Assembly: GCF_026342405.1 (NCBI RefSeq)
Contig: NZ_JAPEMU010000001.1
Span: forward strand, 2,356,001-2,420,000
Length of the DNA: 64,000 nucleotides
Direction of reading: 5' to 3'
DNA from: Kitasatospora sp. NBC_00240
GTDB taxonomy: Bacteria > Actinomycetota > Actinomycetes > Streptomycetales > Streptomycetaceae
In this document: piece by piece, positions 38,894-47,730 of the stretch
How the letters are laid out: every line of letters starts with the position of its first letter
How positions within the stretch are numbered: position 1 is the stretch's first letter
Made by a program: the position numbers and the translations under genes
The notes under the pieces: model-generated
What the model was told of the DNA's origin: nothing
Database searches by the model: none
The model's input: only the letters and a program-made list of their open reading frames with translations

Positions 38894-41640
38894 CGGATCT
38901 CTCCTCGGGGTGACGGACGGTCGGGGGTGGCGGGGCGCTCCGGCCCGCGACCGCGGGCCCAGCCCTGCTGGAGGGCGGACATCGCGGCCCGCGCCTCCTC
39001 CGGGTTGCGGCCGGAGCTCCCGGCGGCGCCGGCCCGGCCCGCGGCGGCCCGGCGCGGCCGGGCGGGGGCCTCGCGCAGCTGGGGGGCGAGGCTGGCCTGC
39101 CGGACCCGGCGGGGCAACTCGTCCCCGTCCTCGGGCTCGGGGCCCGAGGACGGGGTTGGGGCGGGCGGGCGGACGGCCCCGTCGGCGGGCGGCCGGGCGG
39201 CCGGCGGAGAGCCTGGCGGTACGGCGGGCGCGGGCCGTCGGCGGTCGGGCTGCGCGGGCCCGGCCCGGTGGAGGGCGGCGGGGGCGGCCGGTCCCGCCGC
39301 GGCGGGCGCGGCGGGCGGCGGGACCTCCGCGCGGGCGCCGTCGGCCCGGAACGGGCTCGGGCGCAGCATGCCCGGGTCGTCGCCCAGGGCGCCGAAGGGC
39401 CGCAGCGGCGCCGGTCGGCCCGGCCGCGCCCCGCCGGGGGTACGGCCGCCGGGGGCATGGCCGCCGGCCGGCTCGGGGGCGTGCCCGGGGGCGGGATCGC
39501 GGCGCCGGGTGCGGTCATGGGCGGGGTGCCCACCGGTCGCGGGGCGGTGGGCCGGGAGGCCGTCCTCGGCCCGCTCCTCCAGCAGGGCGGTCGGCAGCAG
39601 CACCACGGCGGTGGTGCCGCCGTAGGCGGACGGGCGGAGCGAGACCCGGACGTTCTGGCGCCTGGCCAGCCGGCTGACCACGAAGAGCCCGAGCCGGTCG
39701 CTGTCGAAGAGGTCGGACTGCTCGGCGGCGGCGATCCGCCGATTGGCGTCCGCCAGCGCCTCGGCGCCCATCCCCAGGCCGCGGTCCTCGATCTCCAGCG
39801 CGTAGCCGTTGCCGACCCGCTCGCCCCGGACGTGCACCTTGGTGTGCGGCGGGGAGAAGCCGGTGGCGTTCTCGACGAGTTCGGCGACCAGGTGGGTGAG
39901 GTCCGCGACGGCCGGGCCGGCGAGGGCCGCGAACGGCAGCCGGTGCACCTCGACCCGGGCGTACTCCTCCACCTCGGCGACGGCCGCCCGGACGACGTCC
40001 AGCAGCGGTACGGGCCGGCGCCAGGCGCGGCCGGGGACGGCGCCGGAGAGGATGATCAGGCCCTCGGCGTGCCGGCGCATCCGGGTGGTGAGGTGGTCGA
40101 GGCGGAACAGGTCGTCGAGTTCGGCCGGGTCGTCGGTGCGGCGCTCCATCGCGTCCAGCAGGGTCAGCTGGCGGTGCACCAGCACCTGGCTGCGGCGGGC
40201 CAGGTTCACGAAGACGCCGGAGACGCCGGAGAGCACCTCGGCCCGTTCGACGGCGGCGGTGACGGCGGCGCGCCGGACGCTGCCCAGCGCGCCGTGCACC
40301 TGCCCGATCTCGTCGCTGCCGTGCGGCGGCAGCGGTGCCTCCGTCGCGATGTCGATCTCCTCGCCGGCCCGCAGCCGTCGCATGGTGGCGGGCAGCCCGC
40401 GCCCGGCCAGCTCCAGGGCCGAGTTGCGCAGCCCGACCAGCTCGGTGACCAGGCCGCGCCCGATCTGCACGGAGATCAGCAGCGAGGCGATCACCGCGAC
40501 CAGCCCGAGCAGCACCGCGAGACCGGACGAGCCGAACAGGCCGAAGGCGTACGGGTCGAGGCGCTCACCGGCCGCGCGGTCCGCGTCGCCGTCGACCGTC
40601 CGCAGGGCGCGGGCGACGCCGTCGGCGGCCACCGACCAGCGGTCCGGGTCGACGGCGGCGACGGCGGCGCGGCCGTCGGGCGCGCCGCGGACCTTCTCCT
40701 CGTACCCGGTGAGGTCCTTGGAGTCGGGCCCGGCGAGGACGGCGAGCAGGGCGGCCCGGTCGGCGGGGCGCAGGTCGGCGACCGGACCGCGCTCGAACTG
40801 GCGCCGGGCGAAGACCGCTCCGGAGAACTCGCGCAGCTGGTCCTCCGGCAGCGTGCCGGCGCTCTGGCCGGCCCGCAGCAGGGCGTCCTCGCGGGCGAGC
40901 AGTTCGCGCGAGCGGGCGAGGTCGAGCAGCACCCGGGCGTCGGAGGCGTCCGCGCCGTCCTGCTGCAGCCGGGACACCGCGCCGGCCACCTCGAAGGCCT
41001 GGTCGACGGCGGAGCCGTACGCGGCGTACGCCTCGGTCCAGCCCACGGTGCGGGCCAGCACCCTGGTCCGCAGGTCGGGCAGGCCCGCGACCGAGGCGCC
41101 GAGCGCGTCCAGCCGGGTGGCGGCCTCGGTGCCCAGTCCCAGGGCGTCGGCCCGGTTGTACGCGGGGCCGAAGGTGAGGCGGGCGGCGGCCGCGTCGGTG
41201 CCGGCGGCGGCCTCGCGCAGGACGCTCTCCCGGGTGGCGCCCGGGGCCGCCAGCAGCCGGCCGGCCGCCGCCCGCTCGGCCTGCAGGCCGGCGACGGCCT
41301 CCGAGAGCGGGGTGAGCAGGCCGGTCCTGACCTCCAGGAGCCTGGTCCGGTCCCAGACGCTCTGTGCGGTGGTCACGCTGGCGAAGGACCAGAGGGCCAG
41401 CACCGAGATCACCGGGACCATCAGCAGGGCGAGGATCCGGGCGCGGACGGTACGGGGCCGCAGCCGGGCGAGGCCGGTGCGCCGCGGGCCGGGGTGACCG
41501 TCCTCGGGGAGGAACTCCTCGGCGGGCGGGCCGGCGTGGGCGCCGCGTCGGGTACCGGCGGCAGGCGGCCGGGCGGGGCCGCGCGCGGCGCCCGGCGCGG
41601 GTGCCGAGGCGCTGCGGGACGATCCGCGGCGTACTCGCAT
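38890..41640 (-). CDS. cvnA: CvnA, sensor-kinase-like protein of a conservon, 916 aa
   Basis: Membrane sensor. A 60-residue charged N-terminal tail precedes transmembrane helix 1 (about 70-95), then an extracellular nitrate/nitrite-sensor (NIT)-like domain to about 360, helix 2, HAMP-like linker, and a histidine-kinase ATPase domain with ELVENATGFSPP, EDRGLGMG and YGGTTAVVLLP. No clear phospho-acceptor His box is seen, as usual for CvnA. The last 200 residues are a Pro/Ala/Arg-rich disordered tail. The ATG at 41640 has AGGAAAGG upstream. It probably passes an envelope signal to CvnB-C-D. Confidence 0.94.
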   Translation of the reverse strand: MRVRRGSSRSASAPAPGAARGPARPPAAGTRRGAHAGPPAEEFLPEDGHPGPRRTGLARLRPRTVRARILALLMVPVISVLALWSFASVTTAQSVWDRTRLLEVRTGLLTPLSEAVAGLQAERAAAGRLLAAPGATRESVLREAAAGTDAAAARLTFGPAYNRADALGLGTEAATRLDALGASVAGLPDLRTRVLARTVGWTEAYAAYGSAVDQAFEVAGAVSRLQQDGADASDARVLLDLARSRELLAREDALLRAGQSAGTLPEDQLREFSGAVFARRQFERGPVADLRPADRAALLAVLAGPDSKDLTGYEEKVRGAPDGRAAVAAVDPDRWSVAADGVARALRTVDGDADRAAGERLDPYAFGLFGSSGLAVLLGLVAVIASLLISVQIGRGLVTELVGLRNSALELAGRGLPATMRRLRAGEEIDIATEAPLPPHGSDEIGQVHGALGSVRRAAVTAAVERAEVLSGVSGVFVNLARRSQVLVHRQLTLLDAMERRTDDPAELDDLFRLDHLTTRMRRHAEGLIILSGAVPGRAWRRPVPLLDVVRAAVAEVEEYARVEVHRLPFAALAGPAVADLTHLVAELVENATGFSPPHTKVHVRGERVGNGYALEIEDRGLGMGAEALADANRRIAAAEQSDLFDSDRLGLFVVSRLARRQNVRVSLRPSAYGGTTAVVLLPTALLEERAEDGLPAHRPATGGHPAHDRTRRRDPAPGHAPEPAGGHAPGGRTPGGARPGRPAPLRPFGALGDDPGMLRPSPFRADGARAEVPPPAAPAAAGPAAPAALHRAGPAQPDRRRPAPAVPPGSPPAARPPADGAVRPPAPTPSSGPEPEDGDELPRRVRQASLAPQLREAPARPRRAAAGRAGAAGSSGRNPEEARAAMSALQQGWARGRGPERPATPDRPSPRGEIR

Positions 41641-41724
41641 GGGGCGGGACCTTTCCTGGGGGCGGGCGGTACCGGGGGGAGCGGACGAACGGAGGAAACG
41701 GTGGTGGACGGTGCGGCGGCGGGG

Positions 41725-42528
41725 TCAGACGGCGGTGTGGCCGGCCGGCTCCCCCGGGTGGAACTCCTCGATCGTCAGCTCGGTGGCCTCCGCGTAGGCG
41801 GCGCGCTCCTGGACGGTCGGGGAGAGCGCGACGAAGGCGGAGGTGAGGAAGAGGAAGGAGCCGAGACCGACGGCCAGCGGGAAGACGAACTCCATCGGCG
41901 CGGCTCCGCCGAGGGCGGTGCGGGCGGGCTCCATGTGGACGTGCACGGCGGCCATGCCGGTGTAGTGCATGCAGGTCACCGCGATTCCCATCACCAGCGA
42001 GGCGCCGCCGGCCGCGACCACGTTGCGGATGGTGACGGCGGCCCAGAGGGCGACGGTGGCGGCGCCGACCGCGATCAGCACCGAGAGGCCGACCGTGCCC
42101 GGGTCGTAGGCGATGCCGCCGTGGATGCGGACGGCCGCCATCCCGAGGTAGTGCATCGCGGCGACCCCGAGGCCGGTGGTGAGGCCGCCGAGCAGCAACG
42201 AGCGGCCCCGGTGGCGGCCGTGGCCGACCACGAACACCCCGAGACCGGTGACCAGCACGGCGACGACCAGGCTCAGGAAGGTCAGCGGCACGTTGTAGCG
42301 CAGCTCGCTGCCGTCCACGGTGAATCCGAACATCGCGACGAAGTGCATGGTCCAGATGCCGGAGCCGATCGCGGCGGCCGCGGTGAGCAGCCAGTTGCGG
42401 CGGGAGGCGCCGGTGGCGGAGAGCGCCCTCAGGGTGCAGCGCAGGCCGAGCGCGGCGCCGACGCAGGCCATCAGGTAGGAGAGCGTGGGGGTCAGCCAGC
42501 CGAAACTGAAGTGGTGCATGGTGCCCAT
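41725..42528 (-). CDS. MHYT-domain integral membrane sensor, 267 aa
   Basis: Seven-helix MHYT-domain protein, thought to sense O2, CO or NO through bound copper. Three motif copies are visible: MHFVAMFGF, MHYLGMAAV and MHYTGMAAV. There is no attached GGDEF/EAL or kinase domain; the tail after the last helix (TVQERAAYAEATELTIEEF) is short and cytoplasmic. The ATG at 42528 has GGAGG four nt upstream, better placed than the ATG three codons later. It lies directly upstream of cvnA (84 bp) on the same strand, so it could supply the signal for the conservon. Confidence 0.92.
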   Translation of the reverse strand: MGTMHHFSFGWLTPTLSYLMACVGAALGLRCTLRALSATGASRRNWLLTAAAAIGSGIWTMHFVAMFGFTVDGSELRYNVPLTFLSLVVAVLVTGLGVFVVGHGRHRGRSLLLGGLTTGLGVAAMHYLGMAAVRIHGGIAYDPGTVGLSVLIAVGAATVALWAAVTIRNVVAAGGASLVMGIAVTCMHYTGMAAVHVHMEPARTALGGAAPMEFVFPLAVGLGSFLFLTSAFVALSPTVQERAAYAEATELTIEEFHPGEPAGHTAV

Positions 42529-42630
42529 GGGACCTCCGGTAGACCGGTCGGGCCCGGGGGCGAGCACTGCGCTCCCGGGCTCCCCTCGACCGTGCGGTCT
42601 GCGGCGGATCGCCTGACGACGTGTCGTCAC

Positions 42631-42645
42631 ATGTCAGTTCGACAT
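42631..42645. promoter_or_regulatory. Inverted repeat ATGTC-AGTTC-GACAT
   Basis: Perfect 5-bp arms with a 5-nt spacer, about 100 bp upstream of the MHYT gene, in a lower-GC stretch likely to be its promoter. Confidence 0.35.
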
Positions 42646-43037
42646 ATGCCGTCCGCACGTGCGCTTTCGGTCTCGGGTCCGAGGGACGCTACCGAGCGGC
42701 CGGAAATGGTCCGGTGAAGATGTGAAAAGCTGCCCGATTCGCGTGGGCCATGTGCTCGAATGGTTTCCTCCTGTGCGAGCAGCGGGCCGGCCCCGGCGGG
42801 CGGCACCGCGCCGCGCCCCGGACGGCCCGGGCCGACGAAACGCCCGCACCCCTCCCGAACAGGCCGGACAGCCCGGACAGACCGGCACCCAGGTGCCGGG
42901 CACCCGCCGACCGGCCCCGACAAGGCATCGCGACCAGGCAGCACCGGCGAAGCGGCACGAAGGCCCTGCCCCCGGAGTTCCGCGCAGCGGCCGCCCCGGG
43001 CCCCCGAGGTCCGGGCCCGGGGCATGGGGACGTCGAA
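42646..43037. other. Intergenic stretch upstream of the MHYT gene
   Basis: About 390 bp without a gene I can support. It contains an isolated strong ribosome-site-like sequence (AGGAGGAAACC on the minus strand at about 42770) with no long ORF at proper spacing, and a small palindrome CCGGCACC-CA-GGTGCCGG at 42882-42899. Confidence 0.4.
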
Positions 43038-43074
43038 GGGCCGCCGGCGCCGGGATCACCCGCCCCGGCGGCCC
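43038..43074 (-). terminator. Terminator of the amino-acid binding protein gene
   Basis: GGGCCGCCGG and CCGGCGGCCC pair around a 17-nt loop, immediately past the stop at 43081. Confidence 0.6.
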
Positions 43075-43080
43075 CCGGGG

Positions 43081-44034
43081 TCAGAGCCCGCCGTTGACGA
43101 TCGCGCTGGAGACCGCGCCCGGCCCGATGTTCCACTTGGTCAGGACCTTGTCGTAGGTCCCGTTGCGGAGCAACTGGTCCAGCGTCCTGGCCAGCACGTC
43201 CCGCAGCCGCGTGTTCTCCTTGCCCAGCGTGATCCCGTACGGGCCGGACTGCACGAAGTGCCCGCTGGTCAGCTGGAACCTGCCGCCGCGCTCGGGAGCC
43301 GTGGTGTTGTACACCGCCACCGGGTAGTCGTTCAGGCCCGCCACCGCCGTGCCGTTGCCGACCTCGGTGAGCGCCTGGTCGTCGTTGGTCAGCGAGTGGA
43401 GCTGCAGCGGCTTGGCCAGCTTGGCGCAGGCCACCGTCTGCCGCCCCATGATCGCGTCCTGGAGGGTGCCGCGCTGCACCGCGACGGTGTGACCGCAGAG
43501 GCTGTCCAGCGTGTTGACACCGGCCGGGTTGCCCGCCTTCACCACGATCGAGGTGCCGCTCATGAAGTAGTCGACGAAGTCGACCCCGGGGTCGACCTGC
43601 CGACCTTCGTCGTCGGTGCCGGTCTGCCGCTGGCGGGTGTCGATGACCGCCGACATGGCCAGGTCGACCTGCTTCGTCTGGACCGCCGGGGTGAGCTGGT
43701 CGAAGGGCATGTCGACGAACTCGGCCCGCAGGCCGAGGTAGCCCGCGAGGGCGTCGGCGAGATCCGGGTCGAGACCTGCCGGACGGCCGTCCGGGGTCTT
43801 GAAGTCGACCGGCACGTAGTTCAGGTACGAGCCGATCCTCAGGACGCCGGCCGCCCTGATCGACGCCGGGAGCTTGCCGCGGAGGTCCGCACCGGAGCCT
43901 TCGGCCGGGACGGGGTCGCTGCCGCAACCGGAGAGCAACAGGCCGCCGACGCCCAGGGCGGCCAGCGCCCGGGAGGGCGCGAGGAGGGGTCTCGAAGGTG
44001 CGGGAGGGCACGCGGAGATGAGGGTACGGGACAT
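43081..44034 (-). CDS. Polar amino-acid type ABC substrate-binding lipoprotein, 317 aa
   Basis: Family 3 solute-binding protein (glutamate, glutamine or other polar amino acid). The signal peptide ends in lipobox LLLSGCG. The mature domain has the family sequence GVLRIGSYLNYVPVDF, GLDPDLADALAGYLGL and FVDMPFDQLTPAVQTKQVDLAMS, ending with KVLTKWNIG. There is no permease or ATPase gene nearby, so it is an orphan binding protein. The ATG at 44034 gives a proper signal peptide; AGGAG lies about 13 nt upstream. The exact ligand is unknown. Confidence 0.92.
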   Translation of the reverse strand: MSRTLISACPPAPSRPLLAPSRALAALGVGGLLLSGCGSDPVPAEGSGADLRGKLPASIRAAGVLRIGSYLNYVPVDFKTPDGRPAGLDPDLADALAGYLGLRAEFVDMPFDQLTPAVQTKQVDLAMSAVIDTRQRQTGTDDEGRQVDPGVDFVDYFMSGTSIVVKAGNPAGVNTLDSLCGHTVAVQRGTLQDAIMGRQTVACAKLAKPLQLHSLTNDDQALTEVGNGTAVAGLNDYPVAVYNTTAPERGGRFQLTSGHFVQSGPYGITLGKENTRLRDVLARTLDQLLRNGTYDKVLTKWNIGPGAVSSAIVNGGL

Positions 44035-44343
44035 GGTGGTGCTTCGCTCCTGAGGGAAGGAGAGGGGAGGAGCGCCAACCGGGAAGGCTGCTGGGGTGTG
44101 CGCAGCGCGGGTCTCGTCCGGTGCCCATCCGGCCGCCACGGGGTGGGTGGGCGGCCGGTCGGTCGAGTCCCGCCGTCGGGGGCGGAAGACGATCCTCGCA
44201 TCCCCGGCCGCGGCCCCCACCCCCCAGGGGGCATCCCCGCCGGCGTTCCCGCACCCTCCGGGCCCACCGGAGCAAGCCCGGCCGCCTTAAGTTTTCCCTG
44301 AGCGGGCCATAATTCGGGCCCGCGCACCGGCCCAGCGCACGCC
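44035..44343. other. Intergenic, promoter region of the binding-protein gene
   Basis: About 310 bp. The part at 44280-44330 is AT-richer and may hold the promoter of the lipoprotein gene, but no clear hexamer pair stands out. No ORF supported. Confidence 0.4.
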
Positions 44344-44377
44344 GACCGGCCCGCGCCCCCGTGGGCGCGGGCCGGTC
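44344..44377 (-). terminator. Perfect 15-bp stem after the RNA ligase gene
   Basis: GACCGGCCCGCGCCC and its exact complement flank the loop CCGT, 14 bp past the RNA ligase stop. Confidence 0.85.
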
Positions 44378-44390
44378 CGCCGCGGCTCGC

Positions 44391-45458
44391 TCACTCGTAC
44401 TCGGTGCCGCCCTTGCGGGTCAGGTAGGCGCCGCTGACCACCTTGGCGATCGCCCGGCTGCCCAGCAGCGGGCTCCAGCGCTCGGTGACCGGGCGGACCA
44501 CCACGCCCTCGCGCAGGTGCAGCTCACGTCCGGAGACCGTCTCGCGGCCCTCGGCCAGCTCCAGCACGGTTGCCGCGTCGTACGGGCCGCGCCACAGTTC
44601 GGGTACCAGCGGGAGCTCCCCGGCCAGCAGTTCGGAGGCGTTCAGCCAGCGCAGCTGCCCGTCCACCAGCGCCGAGACGTCGAAGGCCGCGTAGCCGGGC
44701 AGCTCGGCCCGGCCGGACTCGCCGTAGGTCAGGTCCTGCACGCCCGCGCCGAAGACCTCGCCGAAGACGCCGACCCGCTCGGCCCCGAGCCGCTCCGCGA
44801 TCCGGGCCGCGACCGCCGGGACGCCGTGCGCCCGGACCGCCCGCCAGTAGAGGTTCCGCTCGTCCTCCTTGAGCGCCAGCCCCTGTGCGCCGATCCCCTT
44901 CGAGGAGACCTGCACCTGCCCCGTGGCGGCGTGGTACGTGACCAGACAGCAGCTGCCGTGCAGCTTCTCGGTCAGCACGACCGGCTCGCCCGGCTCGAAG
45001 ACGTCCGGGAACCGCTTGAGGTTCTCGATGTCGACCCAGGGCAGCAGATCGGGCGCGTGCTCGACCTCACCGCTCATCGAGGTCGGGATCGGCGGCACCC
45101 ACTTGACGATGCCCAGGGCCTCGGCGAAGTCCTCGCCCCGCTCGGCGGCGGCCGCCAGGTCGGCCCCGGCCAGCGCGGCGGGCCGGCAGACGATGCCCTG
45201 GGAGAGCTCGCCGCGCAGGCGTACCGCGCGCACCCGGTCGGCCCGCGAGCCGGCCAGCCGGCCGGTCAGCCCCAGCTCCTCGATCAACTCGGCGGGAAGG
45301 ACGGCCTGCTCGGGTATGTAGAGGGCCAACTCGCCGGTGCGGTAGGCGCCCTTGGCGACGACCGCCCGGTACAGGCCGACCTGCGCCAGCTCCAGGGCGT
45401 CGGCGTTCGGGTGCTCGAGGATGGTGAGCCGCTCAGCGGTCACCTTCAGTGTGGACAT
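44391..45458 (-). CDS. RNA ligase, Deinococcus DraRnl (Rnl5)-like, 355 aa
   Basis: ATP-dependent RNA ligase of the covalent nucleotidyltransferase superfamily. The N-terminal 100 residues form an OB-like domain (LKVTAERLTILEHPNADALE), as in Deinococcus DraRnl, which seals 3'-OH/5'-phosphate nicks. Motif I is EKLHGSC (Lys is the AMP acceptor), motif Ia VSSKGIG, motif III FGEVFGAGVQDL, motif IV REGVVVRP, motif V AIAKVVS. All catalytic motifs are intact. The ATG at 45458 has GGAGG six nt upstream. It is monocistronic, followed by a perfect terminator and divergent from the mod operon. Physiological role (RNA repair) is known only by family. Confidence 0.9.
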   Translation of the reverse strand: MSTLKVTAERLTILEHPNADALELAQVGLYRAVVAKGAYRTGELALYIPEQAVLPAELIEELGLTGRLAGSRADRVRAVRLRGELSQGIVCRPAALAGADLAAAAERGEDFAEALGIVKWVPPIPTSMSGEVEHAPDLLPWVDIENLKRFPDVFEPGEPVVLTEKLHGSCCLVTYHAATGQVQVSSKGIGAQGLALKEDERNLYWRAVRAHGVPAVAARIAERLGAERVGVFGEVFGAGVQDLTYGESGRAELPGYAAFDVSALVDGQLRWLNASELLAGELPLVPELWRGPYDAATVLELAEGRETVSGRELHLREGVVVRPVTERWSPLLGSRAIAKVVSGAYLTRKGGTEYE

Positions 45459-45727
45459 GGTGGGACCTCCCCCTGGGTCGGACGGTCGGGGCGCCGGACG
45501 GGACGGCCGGGCGCCGGCACCGGCCGGGCACGCCGAGCGCCGGACCTCGACGACCGGGCCTGTTGATCGAACGCGACCACTCTCCCCGGTCGGCGCCGCG
45601 AGGGCGACGGGTTTTCCCCGCCCCCGGGTTACGGGCGGGTTTGAGGCTTCGCACAGCCGGGCAGCAACCCTGCTGGCCGCCCACCTGTGCGATGGAACAG
45701 AGGACGGGACCCTCGCATTTGCGGCAG
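45459..45727. other. Intergenic between RNA ligase and mod operon
   Basis: About 270 bp carrying both divergent promoters. I see a G-rich and an AT-richer patch around 45600-45725 but no further gene. Confidence 0.4.
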
Positions 45728-45733
45728 TATGAT
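45728..45733 (+). promoter_or_regulatory. -10 element TATGAT of the mod operon
   Basis: TATGAT lies six nt before the ATG at 45740, so the transcript may begin at that ATG. A -35 is not evident. GGC...GCC half-sites flank the box and might bind a repressor. Confidence 0.45.
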
Positions 45734-45739
45734 CGCCGT

Positions 45740-45889
45740 ATGGACCGCACCTGCGGCAGGCATGATGTCCGCCGCCAGCTGGTCCCGGAGGGCCGCCCTC
45801 TTCCGTCCCACCGCCGCGACGGACCGGTCCGCCCACAGAACTCGCAGCCCGCGCCCCTCCCGGCGCGCCAGGAGGGGAACACCTCATGA
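45740..45889 (+). CDS. Possible leaderless 49-aa ORF coupled to modA
   Basis: An ATG six nt after a TATGAT -10 box opens a 49-codon ORF whose TGA overlaps the modA start (ATGA). The product begins MDRTCGRHDVRRQLVPEGR and is basic and Pro/Arg-rich, with no domain recognised. It could be a coupling or leader ORF for modA; modA has its own site AGGAGGGG. Chance cannot be ruled out. Confidence 0.35.
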   Translation: MDRTCGRHDVRRQLVPEGRPLPSHRRDGPVRPQNSQPAPLPARQEGNTS

Positions 45890-46716
45890 CCACCAGCACC
45901 CGCAGACTCGCCGTCGCTGCCGCAGCGGCCCTCGCTCTCAGCCTCGGGGTCACCGCCTGCGGCAGCGACGGCGGAAAGACCGGCGCCGACGCCGCCACCA
46001 CCCCGGCCGGCTCCGCCCCCGCCGCCGCGGCCCCCAAGCTCTCCGGCGAGGTCAACGTCTTCGCGGCCGCCTCCCTCACCGGCACCTTCACCGAGCTGGG
46101 CAAGAAGTTCGAGGCGAACTACCCGGGCGTCAAGGTCAAGTTCAACTTCGGCGGCAGCTCCGCGCTGGCCCAGAGCATCAACTCCGGTGCCCCCGCCGAC
46201 GTGTTCGCCGCCGCCAGCACCAGCACCATGAAGACCGTCAGCGACGCGGGCGGCGTCAACGGCGCCGCCGCCAACTTCGTCCGCAACACGCTGACCATCG
46301 CCGTGCCCAAGGGCAACCCCAAGCACGTCGCCACGCTCAAGGACCTCACCACCCCCGGTGTGAAGGTCGCGCTCTGCGCGAAGGAGGTCCCCTGCGGCTC
46401 CGCGGCCGTGACCGCCCTCAAGGCGGCCGGCGTCGACCTCACCCCGGTCACCCTGGAGCAGGACGTCAAGGGCGCGCTCACCAAGGTCGAGCTGGGCGAG
46501 GTCGACGCCTCGCTGGTCTACAGGACCGATGTGAAGGCCGACGCCGCGAAGATCGACGGCGTGGACTTCCCCGAGGCCGAGAAGGCCGTCAACGACTACC
46601 CGATCGCCGCGCTCGCCAAGGCGCCGAACAAGGACGGCGCCGCCGCCTTCGTCGCCTACATCCAGTCGGCCGAGGCCAAGCAGGTGCTGACCGCGGCGGG
46701 CTTCCAGGCCCCGTGA
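45886..46716 (+). CDS. modA: Molybdate ABC transporter binding lipoprotein ModA, 276 aa
   Basis: Periplasmic-type molybdate/tungstate binding protein, lipid-anchored through a signal peptide ending VTACGS. Mature domain: VNVFAAASLTGTFTELG (first oxyanion-binding serine), FNFGGSSALAQSI (second Ser), ADVFAAAS, VPKGNP, GEVDASLVYRTDV with the ligand Tyr. Length is standard. The ATG at 45886 has AGGAGGGG upstream. Its stop overlaps the modB GTG. The operon modABC imports molybdate for molybdoenzymes. Confidence 0.95.
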   Translation: MTTSTRRLAVAAAAALALSLGVTACGSDGGKTGADAATTPAGSAPAAAAPKLSGEVNVFAAASLTGTFTELGKKFEANYPGVKVKFNFGGSSALAQSINSGAPADVFAAASTSTMKTVSDAGGVNGAAANFVRNTLTIAVPKGNPKHVATLKDLTTPGVKVALCAKEVPCGSAAVTALKAAGVDLTPVTLEQDVKGALTKVELGEVDASLVYRTDVKADAAKIDGVDFPEAEKAVNDYPIAALAKAPNKDGAAAFVAYIQSAEAKQVLTAAGFQAP

Positions 46717-47573
46717 GCACCCGCACCACCTCGCAGTCGGTCCCCGTCGGCGCGGACGGCCCCTCCCCGGGCCGCCCGCGCCGGCGGCGCGCCGCCCCGC
46801 GACTGCCCGTCACCCTGCTGCTGCCCGCCCTGCTCGGCCTCGCCTTCCTGGTGCTGCCGCTGGTCGGACTGCTGGTACGGGCGCCGTGGAGCGCGCTGCC
46901 CCAGCAGCTCACCAGCCCCGAGGTGTGGGAGGCGCTGCGGCTCTCGCTGTTCTGCGCGACGGCGGCCACCGGGGTGTCGTTGGTGCTCGGCGTCCCGCTC
47001 GCCTGGCTGCTCGCCCGCACCGAGTTCCCGGGCCGCCGGCTGGTCCGGGCGCTGGTGACGCTGCCGCTGGTGCTGCCGCCGGTGGTCGGCGGCGTGGCGC
47101 TGCTGCTGGTGCTCGGCCGCCGGGGCATCGTCGGCCGCTGGCTGGACTCCGCCTTCGGCATCACCCTGCCGTTCCACACCTCCGGGGTGGTGCTCGCCGA
47201 GGCCTTCGTCGCGATGCCGTTCCTGGTGATCAGCGTCGAGGGCGCGCTGCGCGCCGCCGACCCGCGCTACGAGGAGGCCGCCGCCACCCTGGGCGCCTCC
47301 CGGCTGACGGCCTTCCGCCGGGTCACCCTGCCGCTGATCGCGCCCGGCATCGGCGCGGGCGCCGTGCTGGCCTGGGCCCGGGCGCTCGGCGAGTTCGGCG
47401 CGACGATCACCTTCGCGGGCAACTTCCCCGGCAAGACCCAGACCATGCCGCTCGCGGTGTACCTGGCGATGGAACGCGATCCGGAGGCCGCGATCGCGCT
47501 GAGCCTGGTGCTGCTGCTGGTCTCGGTCGCGGTGCTGGTCGGCCTGCGGGACCGCTGGATGTCCACCCCATGA
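46713..47573 (+). CDS. modB: Molybdate ABC transporter permease ModB, 286 aa
   Basis: Five- or six-helix permease. The coupling-helix EAA region reads EEAAATLGASRLTAFRRVTLPL, and the family signature GEFGATITFAGNFPGKTQTMP is complete. An Arg/Pro-rich N-terminal 35 residues precede the first helix. The GTG at 46713 is fixed by the overlap with the modA stop. Works with ModA and ModC in the membrane. Confidence 0.95.
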   Translation: MSTRTTSQSVPVGADGPSPGRPRRRRAAPRLPVTLLLPALLGLAFLVLPLVGLLVRAPWSALPQQLTSPEVWEALRLSLFCATAATGVSLVLGVPLAWLLARTEFPGRRLVRALVTLPLVLPPVVGGVALLLVLGRRGIVGRWLDSAFGITLPFHTSGVVLAEAFVAMPFLVISVEGALRAADPRYEEAAATLGASRLTAFRRVTLPLIAPGIGAGAVLAWARALGEFGATITFAGNFPGKTQTMPLAVYLAMERDPEAAIALSLVLLLVSVAVLVGLRDRWMSTP

Positions 47574-47730
47574 CGTGCCGTCGGACGGAGCCGGGGGCGA
47601 CGGTACGGAGGGGAGACCGGCCGCCCGGGCGCCGTCCGGCGCGCACCCACGCCCCGGTGGAGACTCCCACTCCCGCTCCCGAACCGGCACCCGCCCCGGC
47701 CCTCCCCCGCAGCCCCTGGACGCCCACGCC

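Noticed and set aside
39268..42717. A 1149-codon plus-strand ORF opposite the conservon
   Set aside because: It is the antisense shadow of cvnA and the MHYT gene. Those have intact family motifs and ribosome sites; the plus-strand product is Gly/Arg/Gln-rich without any domain.
42627..43025. 132-codon minus-strand ORF upstream of the MHYT gene, with a strong AGGAGG inside
   Set aside because: The ribosome-like site is not spaced to its start, the composition is shadow-like, and no second line of evidence supports it. It is mentioned only as part of an intergenic stretch.
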